The notes below the pieces were generated by a model. The model searched no databases, was not told where the DNA came from, and worked only from the letters and a program-made list of their open reading frames with translations. Made by a program: the position numbers and the translations under genes. Of a stretch of DNA of 64,000 bases, positions 39,083-47,502 are shown piece after piece; positions within the stretch are counted from its first letter, which is position 1, and each line of letters opens with the position of its first letter. Source of the DNA: Armatimonadota bacterium (GTDB lineage: Bacteria > Armatimonadota > Chthonomonadetes > Chthonomonadales > CAJBBX01); contig JAPLCQ010000092.1 in the NCBI GenBank assembly GCA_026392115.1, forward strand, positions 1 to 64,000, in the 5' to 3' direction.

Positions 39083-39130
39083 CCAGGTGCGCCGGGTATG
39101 CTGCCGCAAACGGCACGGAGGAGCGACGGC

Positions 39131-40270
39131 ATGGAGAACGGCGCACGCTTGCGAGTGGCGGTGGTGGGGTTGGGCTTCGGGGGCAGCTTCCCGGAGATTT
39201 ACCGAGCGCACCCGGACGTGGCCGAGGTGGCCCTCTGCGATACCAACGCCGAGCGTCTGGCCGCCTTCGCCGGCGAGCATGGCTTCGCCGCTCGCTACGC
39301 CCGGCTTGACGACCTGCTGGCCGACGGACGCTGGGACGCCGTCCACCTGGTGACGCCCATCCCACTCCACGCCCGTCAGGCCGTCGCCGTGCTGCAGGCG
39401 GGCAAGCACTGCGCATGCACCGTGCCCGCCGCCACCAGCCTCGACGACCTGCGCGCCCTCGTGGCCGCCCAGCGCGAGAGCGGCCGCAACTACATGATGA
39501 TGGAGACCGCGGTCTACACCTACCACTACCTGATGGCCGCCGCCATGCGCGATGCCGGCGAGCTGGGCGCCCTTCAGTTCCTGCGCGGAGCCCACTACCA
39601 GGACATGGAGGGATGGCCGCCCTACTGGGCCGGCCTGCCGCCCATGCACTACGCCACCCACGCCGTCGCGCCGTTGCTCGCCCTGGCCGACGCCCGCGCG
39701 GTTCGGGTCCACTGCTTCGGCTCCGGCTCCATGCGCGAGGAGCTGCGCGCGCCCTACGGCAACCCCTTCCCGGTGGAGACCGCCATCTTCCAGCTGAGCC
39801 GTCCCGGCCTCGCCGCCGAGGTAACACGCTCGCTCTTCGAGACGGCACGCGACTATGTGGAGAGCTTCACGGCGCTGGGCGGGAAGGCCTCGCTGGAGTG
39901 GCACCTGGAGAACGAGCTGCCCGTGGTCTTCCGCCTCAGCGACCGAACGCCCGACGGCTGGGGACGCCCCTGCGCGGTGGAGCGCGTGGCGCCGCCCTCG
40001 CGCAACGACCTGCTACCGCCCGAGCTCCACCGCTTCACCCACCACAGCGTGCTGATGGACCAGCAGAGCCTCCACGGCTCCGTGCTGCACGGGGGAGCGC
40101 ACCACGGCTCCCACCCGCATCTGGTCCACGAGTTCGTCCGCAGCATCGTGGAGCGGCGCCCCCCGGCCATCGACGCGGTCCGAGCCGCCGACTGGACCGC
40201 CGCAGGCATCTGCGCCCACGCCTCAGCCATGCGTGGCGGCGAGGCCGTGGAGGTGCCGAGCTTCGGCTGA
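39131..40270 (+). CDS. Gfo/Idh/MocA family oxidoreductase
   Basis: VAVVGLGFGGSFPEIYRAHPDVAEVALCDTNAERLAAFA; HLVTPIPLHARQAVAVLQAGKHCACTVP; last 36 nt lie inside a 67-bp direct repeat. Confidence 0.92.
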   Translation: MENGARLRVAVVGLGFGGSFPEIYRAHPDVAEVALCDTNAERLAAFAGEHGFAARYARLDDLLADGRWDAVHLVTPIPLHARQAVAVLQAGKHCACTVPAATSLDDLRALVAAQRESGRNYMMMETAVYTYHYLMAAAMRDAGELGALQFLRGAHYQDMEGWPPYWAGLPPMHYATHAVAPLLALADARAVRVHCFGSGSMREELRAPYGNPFPVETAIFQLSRPGLAAEVTRSLFETARDYVESFTALGGKASLEWHLENELPVVFRLSDRTPDGWGRPCAVERVAPPSRNDLLPPELHRFTHHSVLMDQQSLHGSVLHGGAHHGSHPHLVHEFVRSIVERRPPAIDAVRAADWTAAGICAHASAMRGGEAVEVPSFG

Positions 40271-40301
40271 GGCGGACGCCGGTTCGTGTAGGTCGTCAGG
40301 G
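40235..40301 (+). repeat. Exact 67-bp direct repeat, left copy (att-like)
   Basis: GGCGGCGAGGCCGTGGAGGTGCCGAGCTTCGGCTGAGGCGGACGCCGGTTCGTGTAGGTCGTCAGGG; identical to 47399..47465 (offset 7164). Confidence 0.97.
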
Positions 40302-40368
40302 GGCCCCGAACGCAAGCACGACACCGGTAGCAGGCGTAAGGAGGTGGTCGGCGGTTCGATGCTGCCGT

Positions 40369-42452
40369 TCAGTACGGACTGGCCAGTCGAGCTGCAAGCA
40401 GCCAACTATCGCCTAGCCTTGCATCTCCCAAGGCCTTCGACGCCGCGTCAATGCGCTCAACCTGGGCGTCCATTTGTGGACCCTCACGAACGAGTGAACT
40501 CTTCGGTGAACCCATCGAGGCGCGGAGCCGAGCACCCACCCCGTTGTCCAGAGCAACCATGTGCGCCTGTGCGAGGAACGCAAGCCAGCAGGACAGCCTT
40601 GACCGGTCGCCACTCGTGCCAGATGCCGCACCCGCATGCAGCCACTCGCGCGCCAGCTTGCGATCATTTCCCACGGTCATGCGGAGGATGCCGATCTCGC
40701 GGGCGATCAGTCCCCGTAGGCCCTCATGCTGCGCTGGGTTAGCAGTCGCGACCGACTCCACTGCGGCGCAAACATCCACCGCGACTCGGCTCTCTGCGCC
40801 GGGATGAGCGAGCACCCAGTCGCCAGCCGATCTGGCGATCCAGAAGATGTCCCAATCTGATGGATCGTGCAACAAGGCATCGCCGGACAGCGTCAGCGCG
40901 TCATCGAACCTTAGGGCGCGCAGGAGAGCAGCAATGCGATGGCCAAACAACCTCGACCGGTCCATTGCAGGCAACTCCAACGCCTCAAGCAGCTCAAGCC
41001 GGGCGACCGTGGTTGCCAGATCACCCGAGTTGCCCGTAGCAGCCAGAAATGACCTGCACTGGCACACTGCTGAACGAAGCCTGATGCTTACGCGCGATTG
41101 GTCGAATGCCGCCTCGGCCGCCGAGACCTCATTGGCTGAGGCCTGAAGTAGGGCCCATGCTGTACGGTAGTTGTCGAGTAGATCCTCGAGAGTGGTCGCC
41201 AGCACGCTCAGACGCCCCCAGTCCAAGTCATTAACTGTCGATTGGACAAGCATTAGGCGGTAATCTAGGAGCCAGTGGAAGTCCTCAGGCTGAAGGACGT
41301 GCGCACCGATCGTCTGCTCCTGCTCTGCTGCAAGCCGGCGTGTCTCGCAGGCCAGCGAGCTCTGGTTGGCCAGCATCAGCATGTAGTTCCGCAGACGGAA
41401 CAGCATGGACGGTACATCCCTGCCCGTGGTAGTGCTTAGGCCCGCCTCCAGAGCTTGAAGCGCAGCCAGTTTCTGCTCTGGGCCGGCGGACGTACCAGAC
41501 CGATGCACAGACTCTATGACCGTATCGAGGCAACTCCTCGGTCCGGCAGTGCCTGCGCCGGTCACCACCGCCTGCCAGAGGCGTGATATCGCGTCTCGCC
41601 GCTCAACGGCGACCTGCTCCGAATTGCCGGAGTGGCGCGCCCAGATGGACAGTGCCTGCGCCCAGTTGCCTTCGCGCTCCGCGACACGCGCCCGGCGCTC
41701 CTCATATCCTCCGAAGGACTCGTAGACCGACAAGCGTCTCTGCGACCGAAGACTCTCGAGGATGCCGGCTGGACCGGCCTCGCGGCGGTGGTAGACCGTG
41801 TTAGCCAGGAAGTCCGCGACCACAGTGCCCCAGTACGCATTGGCATACACAAGGCGAAGGGCAACGTTGTTCGAGAGTGCTGCCCGCATGATGCCACGCG
41901 ATGCCAGGCCGGCTTCCACGGCACCCGCCAGTTCGCGGAGTACCTGGTCGTGGATGTCTGAACCAGTCGTCATCCTCTGACCGTTCTGATCAGTCCGGGT
42001 TGCGACGACCAGGTCGAGTCGCGCAAGCGTGACGTCGGGGCTCATCACGGTCTCTACCATCGATATCGTGTCCAAGAGCATGACACGGTAGACACGCTCT
42101 CGGTCGGTCAGTCGGGTCTTGCTGAAGTCCACCGAGGAGAGGAACCGGGCGCCGGCCAGATCGCTGGCAACAACACTTGTCAGTCGTTCGCAGATGGTGA
42201 GTGCGGCCGCGGGGCCGAGTCGCATCCGAAGTTCGCTCAGATGGAAGTCATCGATGCCGGAGAGAGAGCACCTATGAGGCAGTCCTGCCAGCGCGGCATC
42301 CAGTGCTCTGCAGGCATCAGCAAGGGGTAGGGGTACGAGTAGCCCTGCCACGACCCACTCGCCCCGTGGCGTGACGAAGTCGCCAGACTCATCGACGAAC
42401 AGCGTGGCGGATACCGCGCTCCTCATGCGTTTATCTAGTTGCATTGGGGTCA
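40369..42452 (-). CDS. DUF3800-like N-terminal domain fused to a long alpha-helical (TPR-like) C-terminal region
   Basis: SATLFVDESGDFVTPRGEWVVAGLLVPL...GIDDFHLSELRMRLG...ANAYWGTVVADFLANTVYHRR; ORF track opens at 42501, start set to 42452 (MTPMQLDKRM), overlapping the upstream gene. Confidence 0.7.
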
Positions 42453-45142
42453 TACCAGGCGCCACAGCGAGGGCACCTGAGATGATAGACATTGAGCACA
42501 TCTATATCATGGTAAGTCCAGTATGGTCCATGTTTCACTAACGGATGCTTACACTCACAGCAATGTGTTACAACGACAAAATGCCCACAAGTGCTGCATG
42601 TCCCATGCCATTTAGTGCCAGTTTTGGTCTCCTGTTGCTGCCACTCAATGGTCGTACCGCCGCAGGCGATGCAGATGGCTAGCGGCCCGCGTATGGGTAC
42701 CGACTTGCTGTTCTCAAGCGGGTCGTCGTACCCGAAGTTGCAGGATTCACCACTCCGGAGCGATAGCGCCTCCAACTCCATCGCGATCAGACGCCTGAGG
42801 TTGTCGAGTGCTTCCGCGCCGCGGTCACCATCGGGCCGCAACAGGACGGCGCCATGCGCATGGTTGGGTGTGCGTGGTTCCCAGCCGAACAACCGGCTCC
42901 CGCCATAGCACGAGCCGCTGTTCCAGCGCTGCGGTGTCCGCGGGATCCTGATGGCTCCGCAAGAGGGATGGACGATGAACACCCGTCGTGTGCCCTTACC
43001 AGAGTACTTCGCCTCCATCTGCATGATGTCAGCGCCAAGCAGCTTGTCGCTTTCAGCCTCGTACGTCTTGCACTTGCAATCCAGCACGAGAGTCCGCCTC
43101 AGCGGAGATGTGCTAAGCCCTGATCTCGGAGGGTGCATCTCTAGCAGCAAGGTGAAGTCCGGGCGGAGCCCGTCCAACTGCGGCTGATAGCTGAGCTCGG
43201 CGCTAACGGGCGCCGATGCGTGCTCGAACCGCAGGACGATCGGCTCGCTCCCTGGCTTGGCGGCCGCAGCAAGCTTGGCAGCGGCACGATGAAGCGAGTC
43301 GCCGTCACTGACAGTGAATCCCAGACCATCGACCAGAACCGAAACGGCCTGCAGCAGACACCATCGCTCATACAGCGTTGGCATGTCCAGCACGCCGACT
43401 CGCCCAATTGCCAATAAGGCGTCGGCCGTACTCGAACTCAGGCCGGCGGCATCGATGATCTTCCGGTAGGCAACCAACATAGCTCGGTAGCCAGCGTGGC
43501 CAACGAACAGCATGGACGTTGGTGCACCCTGTCTGGCTCGGATTCCACGCTGGCAGAGCATCTGCCTAGCCGCCGTGAGCCCATCGAGGATTGCTCGGAG
43601 CCGCGTACACTGTCCTTTCACGGTATTGGCTACATGCTGGAGGGCGGCGTACTCCTGCTGGCATGCCACATGGTCCCGCTCAGGCGTTCCCACCTCGTTA
43701 CATGGCGCCTCATGCAGGCTTCTTAGGCTCGAGACGCAGGCATCAACTCGCGATTGCTCGTTGCCGGGTAGTCTGAGGCGCCTCAGGCCACTGATCGCAC
43801 TGACGGCCAACATGACATAAGGAAAGTCAACCTTATATATAATGCACTTATCGACTGTTAGTTCATACATGCCATCCTTGTCGAGTAATTGGGCTATTTC
43901 ATCATTACCTTGCAATGCAATGCGTTTGCATTGAACCACTGGTGGGCTGCCTGAGCAGTCGTGCCAGGTTACCCAGAACGTTGGATATAGCCTGTCAATC
44001 CAGTACCTTTTGTCAGGCACGTCGGTAATAGTGAAACGCAAGGTTCCTCCGCGGTCCGAGGCCACTGGCCGCACCGGCACGAGTGCGGCACACCGCTCAT
44101 CCCACTGCTGCCTGTCCTGGTGCAGGGCTGCCAGCTCGCCCATCAGGGCCAACTCCCAATCTTCCGCAGCTTCGCCTCCCTCATATGGTCCCACGCCACG
44201 CCGGCTCTCCGCCAGCGCGGCAACCCTCTGCTCGCATCGGCTCTGGTGCATCGCAGCGCACTTCAGTAGCCCATCGACGATCTGCTGCACGTGCTCGACC
44301 ATCCATGCTACGTATCGGTTCTCTGCGGTGTCAGCCGTCTCCTCGTGCCCACGCGCGGTTACGTGCGTGGCGTCGGGTCGGCGCGAAATCCCGGCTATGC
44401 TCTTGCGCGAAGGGCGTACTCGATGGACAGGCTGGGACGCCTCAGTTGGCTTCAGTCCACAGTGAGGCGCTCTGGCTATCGAGGTCGCATGCCCGATAAG
44501 AGATTCGCACAGTCCGAGCACGCGCACTGAGAGGAGCGGGACGTTTGTCCATCCTTCTACCGTGGTAGGGCTCTTAACCTTAAGCAACAGGCCGTACAGC
44601 CCGCCCTGGAAGTCATCGACGAGGCGGATCAGCTCCGCGCTAGTAAACCCTGGCGGGTGAAGGTGCAGATCACACGTATGCGGACCTATCAGCAACCGTA
44701 GTCTGCCTGAGTATCGGCAACTGGCAGCGTCGAAGTACCGCTGCTCCCGGTGCCACTTGCCCTTCTCAGCCCACCAGACCGTCCTGCTGATCGGGTCCAC
44801 AATCTGGTCCAGTTGGACCGCGGTGCCGTCGCTATACTCTATGCTAGGCGGCTCCATGCCGGGCTGATGGCGAATCGCCAGTTGAGCTCTTCTCGTCCGA
44901 CCAGCGGGAACTGACGGCTCCGCTTCCGACCGGCGGTCTGCTGCCCCGTGGTCGCTGCCGCCATCGCTGCCACCCGAGGTGCGAGCATAGTTCAGCGCCT
45001 CTGCCCACCATCCGTCAGACGGGCTTGGTTCAACCGTGATGGGCTCAGGCGAAGCCGTGACCGACCGGACCTGCCGGTCTTCAGACCATTCAACAGATAT
45101 ATACCTGACCTCAAAGGGTGCACCTACGGCAGTGCGACTCAC
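42431..45142 (-). CDS. DUF2357-type protein with PD-(D/E)XK nuclease domain (McrC-like partner) and C-terminal zinc ribbons
   Basis: TADTAENRYVAWMVEHVQQIVDGLLK; nuclease-like LRPDFTLLLE...RRTLVLDCKCKTYE...QMEAKYSG; C-terminal CIACGG...CSTCGH...CCECKH...CPRCGAWYD. Confidence 0.75.
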   Translation of the reverse strand: MSRTAVGAPFEVRYISVEWSEDRQVRSVTASPEPITVEPSPSDGWWAEALNYARTSGGSDGGSDHGAADRRSEAEPSVPAGRTRRAQLAIRHQPGMEPPSIEYSDGTAVQLDQIVDPISRTVWWAEKGKWHREQRYFDAASCRYSGRLRLLIGPHTCDLHLHPPGFTSAELIRLVDDFQGGLYGLLLKVKSPTTVEGWTNVPLLSVRVLGLCESLIGHATSIARAPHCGLKPTEASQPVHRVRPSRKSIAGISRRPDATHVTARGHEETADTAENRYVAWMVEHVQQIVDGLLKCAAMHQSRCEQRVAALAESRRGVGPYEGGEAAEDWELALMGELAALHQDRQQWDERCAALVPVRPVASDRGGTLRFTITDVPDKRYWIDRLYPTFWVTWHDCSGSPPVVQCKRIALQGNDEIAQLLDKDGMYELTVDKCIIYKVDFPYVMLAVSAISGLRRLRLPGNEQSRVDACVSSLRSLHEAPCNEVGTPERDHVACQQEYAALQHVANTVKGQCTRLRAILDGLTAARQMLCQRGIRARQGAPTSMLFVGHAGYRAMLVAYRKIIDAAGLSSSTADALLAIGRVGVLDMPTLYERWCLLQAVSVLVDGLGFTVSDGDSLHRAAAKLAAAAKPGSEPIVLRFEHASAPVSAELSYQPQLDGLRPDFTLLLEMHPPRSGLSTSPLRRTLVLDCKCKTYEAESDKLLGADIMQMEAKYSGKGTRRVFIVHPSCGAIRIPRTPQRWNSGSCYGGSRLFGWEPRTPNHAHGAVLLRPDGDRGAEALDNLRRLIAMELEALSLRSGESCNFGYDDPLENSKSVPIRGPLAICIACGGTTIEWQQQETKTGTKWHGTCSTCGHFVVVTHCCECKHPLVKHGPYWTYHDIDVLNVYHLRCPRCGAWYDPNATR

Positions 45143-45146
45143 GCAA

Positions 45147-47279
45147 TTAGCCCCAGTAGTTTAGGATGCCATCTGTATCTGAGGCTGTCACCATTCTACG
45201 TAGCTCCTCTGTGGATGATGCAGGCATGGCCCGATAGCGCTGTAACACAGCGCGGCCTACCGAGTTCGTGACCGCCGTTGCCAGCTCTTCAGCGATGTCC
45301 CGCTTCGGCTTGGCGGATTGGGGCCTGTCGTGCGCGGCTGACGTAGCGCTCACTGTCATGAACCGAGGCAGCACCTTGTGCAGCAGCAGATTGTTGACTG
45401 CCACGGCCTCGACACTGCTTGCGTCTTCATCCGCCGTCACTTCGGCGAACAGCAGGGCATATAGCTGGGCTTGCCGAATCACGCGAATGCCGAGCTCAAG
45501 CCCAAGGGGGGCCAGGTAGTTCCTGTTCCATTCGTCCAGGCGCCTGCCGACGCCGTGGCTCAGATCGACATCAGGATAGGGCCGTCGCTCGCAGCGAAGG
45601 GCGGACGGCGAGACCATCACCGGCCCGTCGTGCCCCGCCGCTGTAGTCGCTTCGGATACTTCCTGCCTGATCTGGTCAAGGTGGTCCAGCGGGCTCGGCA
45701 CTCGAAGCACATGCACGCGGTCAAGCACCTTTGGCGAGAGGTAGTGTCCAGTCTCATCGACGTTCAACGTTCCGATGATACGCACATTCGGTGGAATCTC
45801 AAGTGTGCTGGGCACTACGATGCTGGCGGCCAGGCAGCGCAGGCGTCGGCGCGCATCGTAGCCGCCTGCGTCACTCCTTAAGCCCACGGTGGCCCATAGT
45901 GCGTCTCGAACGGCCGTGCATTGCTCTACTCCATCCCAGCTTTGAGTGGCCTGCTCAGTACACAAGTCGGCGCACAGCAGTCTCGCGACTTCACCGAACT
46001 CCTGCCTAGCCCGACGCTCCTCGTCGGACGCATAGAGCGGCACCCTCGCCAGTTGGTGTCGCTCTTCGAACGCCGACAGGAAATCCGCGAAGTAGTACTC
46101 GATCCGGGCCAGGTTCATCTCGTCGAGGCATATCAGGTGGAGCCTGCCCTGGTCGCTTCGGGCGTTGAGCAAGGCATCCAGGAACGGAGTGGTGACGTAT
46201 GAACCATGCATGGGGTTGAAGAATCCCATCAGGTCGTCCGGCGAGGTCCAGTTAGGCTTAACAGGGATGATGTGGGACACCCCTCCAATGGCATCAGCAA
46301 AGGACCTGGCCAGTTCCGTCTTGCCGGACCCGGGTTGGCCTGCCAGGAGGACAATGTCGTGGGTTCGCATCAGCGTCAGGAAGTCGTCAAGCAGGCTACG
46401 CGGATAGTGGATGCGTCTGCTGTGATGGAGATAGGCCTGTATCAGTCCGGGCAAGGCGCCAAGATCGCCATCGAAGTCTGGGCAGCCCCCGAGGGCCGAA
46501 CGTTCGCCTGCCGCTCCGTCCCTCGCCTCATTGGGCAACAGAAGCGCGGCTTGCTCGCTGCTGAGCAGGCCCAGCTCGACCAGCCGGTCGAGTCGGACGC
46601 GGGCTGTGGCCTGCTCTTCGTCTACCCGTCGCGCCAGCTCGGCCTTGGCGTCCTGAAGCCCGGACACCTCGGACTCCAGAGTGGCCCTGTCGCGCACACG
46701 TTGGGCGATCTGCTCCTCCACATCGGCGCTCTCGGCCACCAAGGCGTCGCGCCGGACCTGGGCCTCCTGCAGCTTGTGGGTCTCCTCAGCCGCCTCTGCT
46801 TGAGCTCTTGCGATCTCTTCGCGTATGGTCGTTGTCTCTCTGCTTACATAGTATTTCACTGTTGTTTCTGGAAGCAGGATGGCGCCATCGTCCCGTGTGG
46901 TTACGAGGTTCGGATCGATCTCACTCAACTCAACCGGATCGCGAGCACGCAAGACTACAGGAATGCCCTGTTTTTGAATTTCCGAATCAGACGCTATCTC
47001 TATTATAGTTTGTACAGTACATCCATTCAATGCCTCATGTCTTCCTGACACAAAAAGTCTAGTGGGCATATAAACTATTGAATTCTTAGTATCAGTAGTA
47101 TAAAACACAATCGGAATGCCATCTGCCGTCGTCGGATTGTGCAACCAGGTCGGCTGATCTGGGAGCGACTTGATGGTGCCAATAGCGATGCATTTGGACG
47201 TGTTGCAGGCTGCGAGCAGCGCCGCCAAGCGCTCGGGCTTAGTCATCTGCTCAATCTCGGCTCTAGTCATGTCACTCAT
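45147..47279 (-). CDS. McrB-like AAA+ ATPase with N-terminal uncharacterised domain and coiled coil
   Basis: Walker A LLAGQPGSGKTELARSFADAIGG; SPDDLMGFFNP; Walker B LHLICLDEMNLARIEYYFADFLSAFEER; IIGTLNVDETGHYLSPKVLDRVHVL; heptad-rich Glu/Ala/Arg segment after the first ~160 aa. Confidence 0.85.
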   Translation of the reverse strand: MSDMTRAEIEQMTKPERLAALLAACNTSKCIAIGTIKSLPDQPTWLHNPTTADGIPIVFYTTDTKNSIVYMPTRLFVSGRHEALNGCTVQTIIEIASDSEIQKQGIPVVLRARDPVELSEIDPNLVTTRDDGAILLPETTVKYYVSRETTTIREEIARAQAEAAEETHKLQEAQVRRDALVAESADVEEQIAQRVRDRATLESEVSGLQDAKAELARRVDEEQATARVRLDRLVELGLLSSEQAALLLPNEARDGAAGERSALGGCPDFDGDLGALPGLIQAYLHHSRRIHYPRSLLDDFLTLMRTHDIVLLAGQPGSGKTELARSFADAIGGVSHIIPVKPNWTSPDDLMGFFNPMHGSYVTTPFLDALLNARSDQGRLHLICLDEMNLARIEYYFADFLSAFEERHQLARVPLYASDEERRARQEFGEVARLLCADLCTEQATQSWDGVEQCTAVRDALWATVGLRSDAGGYDARRRLRCLAASIVVPSTLEIPPNVRIIGTLNVDETGHYLSPKVLDRVHVLRVPSPLDHLDQIRQEVSEATTAAGHDGPVMVSPSALRCERRPYPDVDLSHGVGRRLDEWNRNYLAPLGLELGIRVIRQAQLYALLFAEVTADEDASSVEAVAVNNLLLHKVLPRFMTVSATSAAHDRPQSAKPKRDIAEELATAVTNSVGRAVLQRYRAMPASSTEELRRMVTASDTDGILNYWG

Positions 47280-47288
47280 TCCCCTTGC

Positions 47289-47302
47289 GCTGAGCGCTCA
47301 GC
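47289..47302. promoter_or_regulatory. 14-bp perfect palindrome upstream of the island operon
   Basis: GCTGAGCGCTCAGC, ten bp upstream of the ATPase start. Confidence 0.4.
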
Positions 47303-47398
47303 ATCTGGAGGACAGTCGCGCCTACGTGTCACAGAGGGTCCCCTTACGATGACGGTGTCCCAATATCAGTTCGCCAGTGCGTACGGCAGTTCCTGCGC

Positions 47399-47465
47399 GG
47401 CGGCGAGGCCGTGGAGGTGCCGAGCTTCGGCTGAGGCGGACGCCGGTTCGTGTAGGTCGTCAGGG
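47399..47465 (+). repeat. Exact 67-bp direct repeat, right copy (att-like)
   Basis: Identical to 40235..40301; ORF-track peptide AARPWRCRASAEADAGSCRSSG appears at both places. Confidence 0.97.
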
Positions 47466-47502
47466 CGCCGAGGCGCTCCCGGACGTCCATCGCCGCTCCT
47501 GC

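Larger units (their letters stand above)
40302..47465. mobile_element. Candidate genomic island carrying a three-gene McrB-like/nuclease/DUF3800 operon
   Basis: Bounded by the 67-bp direct repeat; visibly lower GC and AT-rich stretches (e.g. 43820..43920, 46830..47120) compared with flanks; one co-oriented three-gene operon; no integrase or transposase seen. Confidence 0.8.
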
